Below, in pieces: positions 44,206 to 51,229 of a stretch of DNA of 55,662 bases (positions within the stretch are counted from its first letter, which is position 1; each line of letters begins with the position of its first letter). The DNA is from a virus. The stretch spans positions 1-55,662 of IMG/VR virus record IMGVR_UViG_3300010150_000023. One strand, given 5' to 3'. The translations under genes and the position numbers were made by a program. Under the pieces are notes generated by a model, which saw nothing but the letters and a program-made list of their open reading frames with translations, was not told the origin of the DNA and did no database searches.

Positions 44206-44233
44206 AGTATACACTCTACAGAATAAAAGTCAA
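44206..44233 (-). promoter_or_regulatory. Promoter of the MoxR gene
   Basis: TTGACT (44233-44228), 16-base spacer, TATACT (44211-44206). ACTATA-CA-TATAGT (44195-44208) forms a palindrome across the -10 and start region. The arrangement and much of the sequence repeat those of the VWA gene promoter. Confidence 0.75.
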
Positions 44234-44257
44234 CCACTAAGTTGCCAAAATGTTAAA

Positions 44258-44632
44258 TTATTTTTCGTGTCGGTTCATTGCTTTAGTAAGACCGTATTTA
44301 CGTAGGTCTCCACTAAACAAATGTAGTTCCATTGCTTTCTTTTCGCCTGTTACTACAATCGAATTATGGGTAAGATAGTAAGGACAGTCAATAAACTTGT
44401 CTAAGAAGATAATGACTTGTGTTGTAAGGGGCATATCTTTTGGATACGGCACATCGTATGTCGCAAGATCTATTTCGGTTAAGACATCAAAACCTAATTC
44501 AGTGAGACATAGTCCGCCTGCTTGTCTAGGGTTCTTCCACCATAAGGGCATAAATTCTTTAACTGATATATCGTTTGATGTTTTGCCTAGTTGATTGAGG
44601 AAGATTTTGGTATAAGTCTCTTTCCAGTTCAT
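44258..44632 (-). CDS. Conserved phage protein, unknown function
   Basis: A 124-residue protein containing FMPLWWKNPRQAGGLCLTEL followed by GFDVL, a pattern I know from small uncharacterised proteins of marine T4-like phages. The later block VIIFLDKFIDCPYYLTHNSI and the end LHLFSGDLRKYGL are also distinctive. It overlaps the upstream gene by 4 bases (ATGA), so it shares its expression, including the hairpin control described there. No catalytic motif is visible; the hydrophobic core suggests a compact alpha/beta fold. Confidence 0.65.
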   Translation of the reverse strand: MNWKETYTKIFLNQLGKTSNDISVKEFMPLWWKNPRQAGGLCLTELGFDVLTEIDLATYDVPYPKDMPLTTQVIIFLDKFIDCPYYLTHNSIVVTGEKKAMELHLFSGDLRKYGLTKAMNRHEK

Positions 44633-44919
44633 ATCTCTGTTTCTAATTCACCTGTTGATAACTTATATACCGCAAATTCGTCTGTATTAAACATGTCGTT
44701 TAACTTCTTTGCTAAGTTATGAGCGTGTCCGGGGTTAGAAAAAGATACCTTCTTATACTTAGGTCCTGGATAGTTTGTGATAGAGTTTAAACTCTTTAGG
44801 TTGAAAGGTTTGTTGTTGTAGAACACTGCCCAGATAGCATCTGCATCTAGAACTTGTTCAGCTCTATATGTTTTCTTATCTATGTGTTCTAGCAATACGG
44901 TTGGTTTAGGCCTACTCAT
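44629..44919 (-). CDS. Conserved phage protein under hairpin and late-promoter control
   Basis: A 96-residue basic protein: RPKPTVLLEHIDKKTYRAEQ, then AIWAVFYNNKPFNLKSLNS, YKKVSFSNPGHAHNLAKKLN and the end DEFAVYKLSTGELETEI. The fold looks alpha/beta; I cannot name a family with confidence. Its start is remarkable. The first two bases of the ATG are the end of an 11-bp inverted repeat, the ribosome binding site AAGGAG lies in the loop, and a late promoter motif lies just upstream. This predicts silence in early read-through transcripts and translation from late transcripts. The following gene overlaps by 4 bases. Confidence 0.65.
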   Translation of the reverse strand: MSRPKPTVLLEHIDKKTYRAEQVLDADAIWAVFYNNKPFNLKSLNSITNYPGPKYKKVSFSNPGHAHNLAKKLNDMFNTDEFAVYKLSTGELETEI

Positions 44920-44959
44920 ATGCGTATACTCCTTAAAATTATATACGCATATATTTATC
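44918..44959 (-). promoter_or_regulatory. Late promoter plus ribosome-binding-site hairpin (T4 gene e-like)
   Basis: On the minus strand GATAAATA (44959-44952) leads into ATATGCGTATA (44952-44942), a 13-base loop with AAGGAG, then TATACGCATAT (44928-44918), whose end is part of the ATG at 44919. The arms are perfectly complementary over 11 bp. Late transcription starting 6 bases after the motif would begin within the first arm and leave only about 5 bp of stem. Confidence 0.7.
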
Positions 44960-44983
44960 TCTTTTTACAGTTAAGTATGTAGT

Positions 44984-45223
44984 TTACTTCCAGTCAGTTC
45001 CGCCGTCTAACCTTACTTCAATGTCACTTCCGCCGCCACTATTTTCCTTAACGTATCTTTCTAAGTCGCCTTCTAGTCTTGCCATTACTATACCTAACGT
45101 GTATGCAAGGTTCTTGGCTTGTGCTATAGGAAGTTTAACTTCTCTAGAATTTGATAAATCTGCAGACTTAGTTTGCTGTAGAAACATCTGTATTGAAGAA
45201 GTGTTTAACGGCTCACTTGACAT
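44984..45223 (-). CDS. Small conserved phage protein, unknown function
   Basis: A 79-residue protein with a helical core (VKLPIAQAKNLAYTLGIVMA, then RLEGDLERYVKE) and a Gly-rich acidic end. The N-terminal half is Ser/Thr-rich. Its start lies 11 bases inside the end of the upstream gene, which supports co-translation. It belongs to the operon driven by the promoter at 46784-46812. No motif points to a function. Confidence 0.55.
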   Translation of the reverse strand: MSSEPLNTSSIQMFLQQTKSADLSNSREVKLPIAQAKNLAYTLGIVMARLEGDLERYVKENSGGGSDIEVRLDGGTDWK

Positions 45224-45683
45224 TTGCTTTACTCAACGCTGACTTCATTTCAAGATCTGTTTTAAACGGTCCTTCAAATTCGTAACGTTCTACAGTAAGT
45301 AGTTTAGGACAAAAGCTCTTTACCCAACCTTTGTCAAAGTGTATAATGTAATATCCTGCACAATACAAGCTCTTACTCTTATTACTTTTAGTAAACAATG
45401 GTAGTTTACGCTGTACATCTAGCATAGGATTGTAAGGATGTGTGCTTGTTGGAAAGTTATAAACTTCTTTTTCCGGCTTCTCTTCTGGCTCTTCTAGTAC
45501 TTCGCTAATCAGTACACCGTCGCCGAACGTACTCTTTAGTGCCTTTTTACTGTCAAAATAAGCAGTTCCTGTAGGGCCACTAAACATATACTTGTCTTCA
45601 CTAATACTTAAAGTTCCAACACGTACACCTTCTTCTTCAAGAATCCAAAATTTGTCTTTAAGAATAGTTTTTGTTTTTATCAT
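45213..45683 (-). CDS. Conserved phage protein, unknown function
   Basis: A 156-residue protein starting MIKTKTILKDKFWILEEEGV. I chose this ATG because it overlaps the stop of the upstream nuclease gene as ATGA and follows a GAGG; a longer version would overlap that gene by about 70 bases. The first part, VGTLSISEDKYMFSGPTGTA, is a compact beta domain; the second has YCAGYYIIHFDKGWVKSFCP and KLLTVERYEFEGPFKT. I recall similar proteins beside the flap nuclease gene in marine T4-like phages. The function is unknown. Confidence 0.65.
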   Translation of the reverse strand: MIKTKTILKDKFWILEEEGVRVGTLSISEDKYMFSGPTGTAYFDSKKALKSTFGDGVLISEVLEEPEEKPEKEVYNFPTSTHPYNPMLDVQRKLPLFTKSNKSKSLYCAGYYIIHFDKGWVKSFCPKLLTVERYEFEGPFKTDLEMKSALSKANVK

Positions 45684-46666
45684 TGTGGATACCTCGCTTG
45701 TAATGGTTCTGCAAAGGTTGCCGCCTGATCTGCAATACGTTGCATATCCCACTTAGCACAAAACTTCATAAGTCTCATGCCTACTTGTGCTACTTCTTTA
45801 GGCTTAGCATTCTCTGCAATAGTATTATTAATTATCTCTCTAATGTCTGCAGGTTGTGCAGTCAAATCACATAGTGTAACATTACGTGTATAGTCATCTA
45901 GTACACGATGCTCTACACCTTCATGATCAACCCAACGTTGTAGCATCATGTTATTCCAGTTGTAGCCTTTACTGTCTTTATCAGCATATGCTTCAATAAG
46001 GCCTACTTTGTTCTTAGTGCCTTTCTTACGTACACCTGGATATGCACTAAACACATTATCACTAGTGTCGCCACGCATACACTTTTCAAACAACATAAAG
46101 TCAGGGTCAGGTGCAGGCTTTTCTAGTTTAGTCTTCTTGTCAATAACACGATCACCTTTCTTGTCAAAGTAACCTTCGTGTGTAATTGTAACGTCTTGTA
46201 TACCATTGTACTGTTTTACATTAGGTGCAATAAGTTGTGCAAAGTCACCGTCGGTACTAATAATAATATGTGTATCATTAGGATGTGCTTGTACCCAACC
46301 TGCAATAAGATCATCAGCTTCTAGTTGCGGATGACGCATAACAGTACAGTTAGTCTTTTCTGTAACAAAGTTCTTAAACTCATCGAAGATCTCCCAAAAG
46401 ACTTTATCTTCTTCTGACTCAGTTACAGTCATCTTATCACGTGCAACTTGTCTGTTACGCTTGTAAGGTTCGTAAAAGTCTTTGCGCCAGCTACGTCCTT
46501 CTAAACAGAACACTACATGATCAGCATTAAAGTCTGCCCATGCTTTCTTAACACCACTTAGTGTAATGTGTAATGCCATACCTACTTTAGTATCAATATC
46601 GCCACGTACAACGTGTCGAGCTCTAAAGAACGTGTTTGCTGTGTCTACTAATATATGAGTTGCCAT
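45680..46666 (-). CDS. rnh: 5'-3' exonuclease / flap endonuclease, T4 RNase H family
   Basis: A 328-residue FEN-type nuclease that should remove RNA primers and flaps from lagging-strand fragments. Metal-site motifs are in order: VDTANTFFRARH with Asp8, FCLEGRSWRKDFYEPYKRNR (53-72, the phosphate-binding Arg/Lys cluster), LEADDL with Glu116, Asp118 and Asp119, STDGDF with Asp139 and Asp141, and MRGDTSDN with Asp200 and Asp203, followed by YPGVRKKGTKNK, the helix-hairpin-helix-type DNA clamp. I chose the ATG at 46666; a form 14 residues longer adds no conserved sequence. T4 RNase H has 305 residues. Confidence 0.88.
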   Translation of the reverse strand: MATHILVDTANTFFRARHVVRGDIDTKVGMALHITLSGVKKAWADFNADHVVFCLEGRSWRKDFYEPYKRNRQVARDKMTVTESEEDKVFWEIFDEFKNFVTEKTNCTVMRHPQLEADDLIAGWVQAHPNDTHIIISTDGDFAQLIAPNVKQYNGIQDVTITHEGYFDKKGDRVIDKKTKLEKPAPDPDFMLFEKCMRGDTSDNVFSAYPGVRKKGTKNKVGLIEAYADKDSKGYNWNNMMLQRWVDHEGVEHRVLDDYTRNVTLCDLTAQPADIREIINNTIAENAKPKEVAQVGMRLMKFCAKWDMQRIADQAATFAEPLQARYPQ

Positions 46667-46667
46667 A

Positions 46668-46754
46668 TTATGAACACCCCGATACGCATATTGAGAACAA
46701 GTCGCCATTCTGTATCAATGCAACTAATAGTGTAATGCCTATAATTTCTAACAT
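46668..46754 (-). CDS. Possible 28-residue hydrophobic peptide upstream of the flap nuclease
   Basis: An ATG frame starting MLEIIGITLLVALIQ and ending one base before the nuclease start. AAAGG lies about 8 bases upstream, and the frame sits between the early promoter at 46784-46812 and the nuclease. The first 15 residues could span a membrane. It may be a leader peptide coupling translation or a tiny membrane protein. There is no homology evidence. Confidence 0.35.
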   Translation of the reverse strand: MLEIIGITLLVALIQNGDLFSICVSGCS

Positions 46755-46783
46755 AGTTTTGCCTTTGTATAATTTATAGTACT

Positions 46784-46812
46784 ATTGTAACACCAGATCT
46801 GGCTGTTGTCAA
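46784..46812 (-). promoter_or_regulatory. Sigma70-type early promoter for the flap nuclease operon
   Basis: TTGACA (46812-46807), 17-base spacer, TACAAT (46789-46784) on the minus strand, with the -35 directly after the end of the 130-residue gene. The spacer contains CCAGATCTGG, a perfect 10-base palindrome. Confidence 0.8.
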
Positions 46813-46815
46813 GCA

Positions 46816-47208
46816 TTAAGATACTTCACTCTTACCTTTATCGATAGGTACTACGTTAATGTAGCCCATATCTCTATCTGGGTCTTGACCATCTTCTTGA
46901 AGCATTTGCGTTACAATAGTTTTAAACCACTGATCAACAATCTCTTCATTTGATTCACCTTGATAACCTGCGTCAAGTAATTGTTCAATAAACTCATTAT
47001 TCCAATCGAGCTCAAAGAACCCGTTTCGAATGTTATCTTCATTTACTTGTGTATCTAATACTGCTACCCAAGGTTTACCTGCTTTAGTAGCAACTACCTT
47101 TTCGTTTTCTAATGCTGAACGTCTAACTTCTTCTGATGTTGGCTCTTTTACTTCTTCAGTTGTATCTGAGCCGGTTTGCATTTTTACTAGTTTATTCCAC
47201 CATCCCAT
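46816..47208 (-). CDS. Conserved phage protein, unknown function
   Basis: A 130-residue acidic protein starting MGWWNKLVKMQTG, a start I recognise from small conserved proteins of marine T4-like phages. Residues about 40-110 contain KPWVAVLDTQVNEDNIRNGF, FELDWNNEFIEQLLDAGYQG and IVDQWFKTIV. It follows the short frame after queE by 3 bases and ends just before the promoter of the nuclease operon, so it is the last gene of the folE-queE transcript. The role is unknown. Its place in that operon is the only hint of a link to base modification. Confidence 0.65.
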   Translation of the reverse strand: MGWWNKLVKMQTGSDTTEEVKEPTSEEVRRSALENEKVVATKAGKPWVAVLDTQVNEDNIRNGFFELDWNNEFIEQLLDAGYQGESNEEIVDQWFKTIVTQMLQEDGQDPDRDMGYINVVPIDKGKSEVS

Positions 47209-47211
47209 AAT

Positions 47212-47322
47212 TTACCATCCTGCTTTTCTAATGCGATCTTCACTAATAGGAGCCTTCATAGCCCGTTCATGTTGTGCATTTTTATATTGTTTTTCTTTCA
47301 CTTGATCAAGTGCCCCATGCAT
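47212..47322 (-). CDS. Possible small protein between queE and the next gene
   Basis: A 36-residue frame starting MHGALDQVKEKQYKNAQHER, overlapping the end of queE by 17 bases and ending 3 bases before the next start. It fills the only gap in this tightly packed operon, and its last codons contain the AGGATGG that serves the next gene. The protein is charged and helical. Longer versions of this frame run antiparallel to nothing but overlap queE deeply and are rejected. Confidence 0.4.
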   Translation of the reverse strand: MHGALDQVKEKQYKNAQHERAMKAPISEDRIRKAGW

Positions 47323-48265
47323 TTCCGAATAAGGATATGTGGAGTCTAGGGGTAAATCTCCATCCTCTTTCCATACACGCCTCCGCCACGTCTTTAACGT
47401 TGAGGGAATATTCTTCACTGCGTCCGCCCAACGGCATAAGATATACCGGACATTCCACCCCGGCACTTCTATAAGCGTCCACAGCTTTTGTAACTTCGTC
47501 AAAGTCGTTATCAGTAGCCACAACAAACTTAAGATAAAGTTCACTGCCGTCAACACGAGTATACTCGCGAGCAACATCAGGCTTAATAGCAGTCTCCCAA
47601 GGTTCTCCTGAGACACTAAGTTTTGGGGAACAACTCCAAGTGACTTCAAGTCTATCGCTATCATTGAGATAGTTGTAGAGATCGTCGTGTAAATGTTGTG
47701 TAGTGTTTGTTTCAAATGTAACATTTTTTAAATCCTGCATACGTGGATGCTCAAATAGTTCTACGTACAATCGTTGCCACGCCAACAAAGGTTCGCCGCC
47801 TGTCATAATCAAGTGTATATCTTGACCATTGTCCATTGTCCACTTACCTTCTGGAGTAAGCGATAGCAAGTGTTCAACTACTTCGTCTACAGATGCTTGT
47901 TTATTAAAGTGTTTAAACTCTGGGTAAATGCTTGCATATGTATCACACCCTGTATGTATGATAGGCAAGTCATTAAACTCAGCAGTAGTTTTGTGTACAT
48001 CACTAGCAATTAAGTCTGCAACTTCTTTATTGTGAACAATGCCTGCTTTTTGTTTTTCGTCACGCATTGGCTCATTATCTAAACCAAAGTTCATACAGCG
48101 GAAGTTACAACCGAAAGTACGCAGGAATACACTAGGTACTCCTACAAATTTACCTTCGCCTTGTACGCTATAAAATGCTTCTGAATATCTAAGTTTCATT
48201 TGTGGCTTTCTTTTAACAGCAGTAAACTCAGGCATTCCTAATTGATATGCTGGAGCTTCTATCAT
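47306..48265 (-). CDS. queE: QueE, 7-carboxy-7-deazaguanine synthase (radical SAM), variant cluster spacing
   Basis: A 319-residue radical SAM enzyme converting 6-carboxy-tetrahydropterin to 7-carboxy-7-deazaguanine. The N-terminal YSEAFYSVQGEGKFVGVPSV is the QueE signature. The FeS ligands are spaced unusually: Cys53 and Cys57 in FGCNFRCMNFG, then a third Cys107 in HTGCDTYAS, giving CX3CX49C where most radical SAM enzymes have CX3CX2C. The SAM-binding TGGEP is at 155-159, and the end RFTPRLHISLFGNAWGT is typical. The insertion makes it longer than bacterial QueE (about 220). The ATG at 48265 follows AGGAT and lies one base after the folE stop. It is co-transcribed with folE. Confidence 0.88.
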   Translation of the reverse strand: MIEAPAYQLGMPEFTAVKRKPQMKLRYSEAFYSVQGEGKFVGVPSVFLRTFGCNFRCMNFGLDNEPMRDEKQKAGIVHNKEVADLIASDVHKTTAEFNDLPIIHTGCDTYASIYPEFKHFNKQASVDEVVEHLLSLTPEGKWTMDNGQDIHLIMTGGEPLLAWQRLYVELFEHPRMQDLKNVTFETNTTQHLHDDLYNYLNDSDRLEVTWSCSPKLSVSGEPWETAIKPDVAREYTRVDGSELYLKFVVATDNDFDEVTKAVDAYRSAGVECPVYLMPLGGRSEEYSLNVKDVAEACMERGWRFTPRLHISLFGNAWGT

Positions 48266-48266
48266 A

Positions 48267-48956
48267 TTATGATCCTGCCGCAAATTGTTGTTGTAACTTA
48301 ACGTTGTCAATAAACTCTTTCTTAGTTGCAGGGTCATCTTTAAATGCACCACGCAATACAGTTGTTTGAGTTAATGAACTATGGGCTCTAATACCTCTGT
48401 TTTCACAACAACCATGTGTTGCTTGTACATATACACCTACGTGTTCACTACCTGTTTGTTCTTGTATTGCATTAGCAATCATAACATTTAGTTCTTCTTG
48501 TAGTGTACCTCTTGTAGCACACCATTGTGCAATACGTGTATACTTACTTAGTCCTAGTAATTTAGGTCCTGCAATAATACCAATATACGCTACACCTTTT
48601 ACTGTTTGGTGATGATGTGAACACAAACTTGTAAGTTCACTACGTACAACTAGCATACCTTCATAACCACCTTCAATGTAGTTAGGGAAAGCACTTGGGT
48701 TAGGCATTGGATCATAACGTCCTGCCATAATCTCATTGATGTACATTTTAGCCATACGTCTTGCAGTATCCATACTGTTAGGATCTGTTTTCGTATCAAT
48801 TAGTAACTTTTGCAACACTTCTTCAAAAGCAGGAACTGCTTCGTCAATTAGTTGTTGTTTGTCACCTTCTTCAATGTATTCAGCAATGTTATCATTTGCC
48901 CAATACCTTACGCCAGCTTCTTCTAGCTTTGCTTGGATTTCTTTACTTTTACTCAT
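48267..48956 (-). CDS. folE: GTP cyclohydrolase I
   Basis: A 229-residue enzyme opening GTP to dihydroneopterin triphosphate, the first step to folate and to 7-deazaguanines. It contains MDTARRMAKMYINEIMAG (62-79), LCSHHHQTVKG (111-121) with zinc ligands Cys112 and His115, YTRIAQWCATRGTLQEEL and THGCCENRGIRAHSS with the third zinc ligand at Cys183 or Cys184. Length and motifs are those of a complete type I enzyme. It starts an operon with queE behind a perfect sigma70 promoter, with GGAG before the ATG. Direct linkage to queE favours 7-deazaguanine rather than folate supply. Confidence 0.94.
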   Translation of the reverse strand: MSKSKEIQAKLEEAGVRYWANDNIAEYIEEGDKQQLIDEAVPAFEEVLQKLLIDTKTDPNSMDTARRMAKMYINEIMAGRYDPMPNPSAFPNYIEGGYEGMLVVRSELTSLCSHHHQTVKGVAYIGIIAGPKLLGLSKYTRIAQWCATRGTLQEELNVMIANAIQEQTGSEHVGVYVQATHGCCENRGIRAHSSLTQTTVLRGAFKDDPATKKEFIDNVKLQQQFAAGS

Positions 48957-49020
48957 TTATTTCTCCGATGTTTAGGCAGTGGATTGCCGATTTAGTAATA
49001 CAATGCACAATATAATTAAT

Positions 49021-49049
49021 ATTATACATTGTATTTAGGTTCTTGTCAA
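49021..49049 (-). promoter_or_regulatory. Perfect consensus sigma70 promoter for folE-queE
   Basis: TTGACA (49049-49044), 17-base spacer, TATAAT (49026-49021) on the minus strand, 65-93 bases before the folE start. The leader between contains the inverted repeat ATAATATTAAT-like AT-rich DNA but no terminator. Confidence 0.85.
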
Positions 49050-49056
49050 GTATTTT

Positions 49057-49263
49057 CTACTCAAAGTGTGTAGTTATCATGTCTAGTCTATCACTAGCAG
49101 TAGCCATGGCATCTAATTCTTTTTGTATCGTTTCGATAATATCAGAATGTTCACCAATACCTACAACTTTTTCCATGTAAACTTCAATGTTTGTTTTATG
49201 CAACAGGATTTCAGCTTCTGCATGAGCTTTAACTGCCGCTATCATTTGTTGTTTCAAGTTCAT
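49057..49263 (-). CDS. Small helical conserved phage protein
   Basis: A 68-residue helical protein (MIAAVKAHAEAEILLHKTNI, later IIETIQKELDAMATASDRLD). It starts in a 4-base overlap with the HIT gene and ends 8 bases before the folE promoter, so it closes the upstream transcript. I recall similar small proteins in marine T4-like phages. The function is unknown. Confidence 0.6.
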   Translation of the reverse strand: MNLKQQMIAAVKAHAEAEILLHKTNIEVYMEKVVGIGEHSDIIETIQKELDAMATASDRLDMITTHFE

Positions 49264-49646
49264 AGTTCCTTCCTATAGTTTCCTTTGCCCGGTATTACGT
49301 TGCGGACGCCACCGACTGGGTCCGGACAGTCCCCATCTCGACGAAATATTAGATGAACATGTGGGTACATAACAGTTTGACCTGCACTTTTTCCTATGTT
49401 CAATCCTATATTAAATCCTGTTATTGTAGTCTTATCGCTTACTACGTTATCATTGCCCATTGAGATAGCAAACTTAAAACATTTAGTTATTGTTTCTTGA
49501 TCGCTTACTTTAGGTACTATTAACATATGTCCTTCCGTTACTGGAAAGCCGTCGTTGAAGACTACAAATTCCTTTGTATTTATTTCCACATCTGTCCAAG
49601 GCGCTCGTCCTGACTCCTGTGCCTTTTCTAAGGTATCAATATTCAC
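49260..49646 (-). CDS. HIT-family nucleotide hydrolase/transferase
   Basis: A 128-residue histidine-triad protein. FVVFNDGFPVTEGHMLIVPK (27-46) and SAGQTVMYPHVHLIFRRDGD (87-106) are the two core parts. Compared with the usual QTVxHVHVHLIPR, the first His of the triad is Tyr, and the central catalytic His96 and final His98 remain. Family members cleave dinucleoside polyphosphates or nucleotide phosphoramidates. Its overlaps with the PRTase gene (11 bases) and the following small gene indicate co-expression. A role in nucleotide turnover during infection is inference. Confidence 0.8.
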   Translation of the reverse strand: MNIDTLEKAQESGRAPWTDVEINTKEFVVFNDGFPVTEGHMLIVPKVSDQETITKCFKFAISMGNDNVVSDKTTITGFNIGLNIGKSAGQTVMYPHVHLIFRRDGDCPDPVGGVRNVIPGKGNYRKEL

Positions 49647-50190
49647 CTACATTCTCCCAAGGGTAAACTAACCAAACATCTTCTTCTGCTTTGTTTACTT
49701 CGTGTACGCTATAGTCTACGTGACCGTTAAAGTCACTTGATAAGTTATCTGTAATAGTAGCAAAGCGAACATTGTTATGCCATACTGTTTTCCAACTATC
49801 TTCGCCGGGTAAACAACTTGCTTGCCAGTCTTGCTTGATCCAGTCAAATGTAGCACCAGTATCATTAATATCATCTACAATAAGAATATTCTTACGTTTA
49901 CCTACGTCCCAACGGCTTTTAAATAAATCTCGTTGTTCTTCGTCTACGATACCAAATGCATCGTCTGCCATCCAACAATTACTTTCTTGCTCGCTACCGT
50001 CACGTAAACTTACTTTCAGTGCTTCGCCACGTACACCTAACATATTGCTTAGTATAGTAGCAGGCACATTACCACCACGGGTAATACCTACAATATAATC
50101 AGGACACCATTTGTCCTTATACATTTGTAGTGTAATATTTAAACAAGCATTTTCTACGTCTTGCCAACTGTAATAGTGTTTCTTAATCAT
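49636..50190 (-). CDS. Phosphoribosyltransferase domain protein
   Basis: A 184-residue type I PRTase. The PRPP-binding motif is ILIVDDINDTGAT (102-114); the N-terminal loop is YIVGITRGGNVPATILSNML (33-52). These match xanthine/guanine/hypoxanthine-type PRTases, and the hood sequence is too divergent to name the base. It overlaps the HIT gene by 11 bases. The substrate might be a purine or, given the 7-deazaguanine genes nearby, a deazapurine; the second idea is speculative. Confidence 0.8.
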   Translation of the reverse strand: MIKKHYYSWQDVENACLNITLQMYKDKWCPDYIVGITRGGNVPATILSNMLGVRGEALKVSLRDGSEQESNCWMADDAFGIVDEEQRDLFKSRWDVGKRKNILIVDDINDTGATFDWIKQDWQASCLPGEDSWKTVWHNNVRFATITDNLSSDFNGHVDYSVHEVNKAEEDVWLVYPWENVGEY

Positions 50191-50199
50191 TATATCCTC

Positions 50200-50523
50200 T
50201 TACTCAACTAACATTTTCAAAAGTCCGCTTGCTAGTATCATAAACAAAGCGGCATTCAACATAATTAATGCTCTGTCATTCCAAAGCAATCCAACCCATA
50301 GCCAACCTGCTGTTCCTACAGTACTGAAGGCTAAATCATACATAGCAAGATCTCCACCAGCCGCTCTACATGCAACTGCTATCAATACAAAAAAACTACT
50401 GACCCATTTAACATACCAACTAAGATCAAACTTAGGTGTTTGCTTTGGAACAAGGTTTTGTGCTTCTACAATCTCTTGTACTTGTTCTTCAACAACATCT
50501 TTAATTGTATTTTTAACTGTCAT
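50200..50523 (-). CDS. Small membrane protein with three predicted transmembrane helices
   Basis: A 107-residue protein with a hydrophilic N-terminus (about 1-38) and three hydrophobic segments: WVSSFFVLIAVACRAAG (about 40-56), LAFSTVGTAGWLWVGLLW (65-82) and ALIMLNAALFMILASGLL (85-102). It overlaps the upstream gene by 11 bases. Similar small membrane proteins occur in marine T4-like phages. It should sit in the host inner membrane; whether it affects lysis, superinfection or transport cannot be read from the sequence. Confidence 0.65.
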   Translation of the reverse strand: MTVKNTIKDVVEEQVQEIVEAQNLVPKQTPKFDLSWYVKWVSSFFVLIAVACRAAGGDLAMYDLAFSTVGTAGWLWVGLLWNDRALIMLNAALFMILASGLLKMLVE

Positions 50524-51229
50524 ACAGTGTACCTTTGATCCTTCTTAAAATAGAGTCTTTAAGTCTTGCTTGTTTAAATCGTTTATATCTTTTTGCTAAC
50601 GGCACCCAACTTTCCCATGATGCTCCTGATGAAAGTGTAAGAGCAATGTCGTACAGCTCAGGAGTTAGGTCAAACCTTTGTAATTGTATAGCCTTGTTAG
50701 TATTAAAACTTACATATGCTAGTGCTTCATCTTCTTCAACTGTAAAGTTTTTAGCACCAGGATAGAAGTTATATTCTAAATTAATGGGTCTAAACCAGTC
50801 ACTTATGTTGAACCTTCCTGGCACAATACTACCTGATAATGTGTGCGGTGCCTTGTCCATATAAGGAGATGTTAGTGTTAAGTCTACATTGTCGTCTTCT
50901 GCAAAGAATATCCACTGTAAGTTATATTTTAATGTTTGATGATCTTTAAGACAACTATCTCTTGTTTGATAAACAGGTATAACAGACTCTACTTTTGCAA
51001 AACTATTATTCTGCACAATAGGCACATTAGTTCGCATAGGGTTAGTTAGTACTACAGTATTTTTTGCAAAGTCGCTAAATGCAGGACAATAAAAGAAATC
51101 ACTTTGTTTGTCTTGTATTTTTAAGTGTAGTTGACTTTTGCGATCCCATAAGGTTTGTGGCTCTGGATATATTACACTCCAGTCACGGTCCTCTGCTTGT
51201 GCAATAGGAGCATAGTATATCTTACTCAT
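50513..51229 (-). CDS. Conserved phage protein, unknown function
   Basis: A 238-residue soluble protein, unusually rich in aromatic residues (WSVIYPEPQTLWDRK, LKYNLQWIFFAEDDNVDLTL, WFRPINLEYNFYPG). The C-terminus is basic (LAKRYKRFKQARLKDSILRR). It is tightly packed, overlapping its neighbours by 8 and 11 bases, with the cupin gene before and the membrane protein after. I do not recognise the family. The aromatic, beta-rich pattern would suit a ligand- or sugar-binding fold, but this is only an impression. Confidence 0.55.
   Translation of the reverse strand: MSKIYYAPIAQAEDRDWSVIYPEPQTLWDRKSQLHLKIQDKQSDFFYCPAFSDFAKNTVVLTNPMRTNVPIVQNNSFAKVESVIPVYQTRDSCLKDHQTLKYNLQWIFFAEDDNVDLTLTSPYMDKAPHTLSGSIVPGRFNISDWFRPINLEYNFYPGAKNFTVEEDEALAYVSFNTNKAIQLQRFDLTPELYDIALTLSSGASWESWVPLAKRYKRFKQARLKDSILRRIKGTLYDS

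Noticed and set aside
47212-47724. 170-codon minus-strand frame with a hydrophobic N-terminal half
   Set aside because: Most of it overlaps queE in another frame, and queE is firmly identified. Only its last 36 codons, beyond queE, were kept as a possible small gene.
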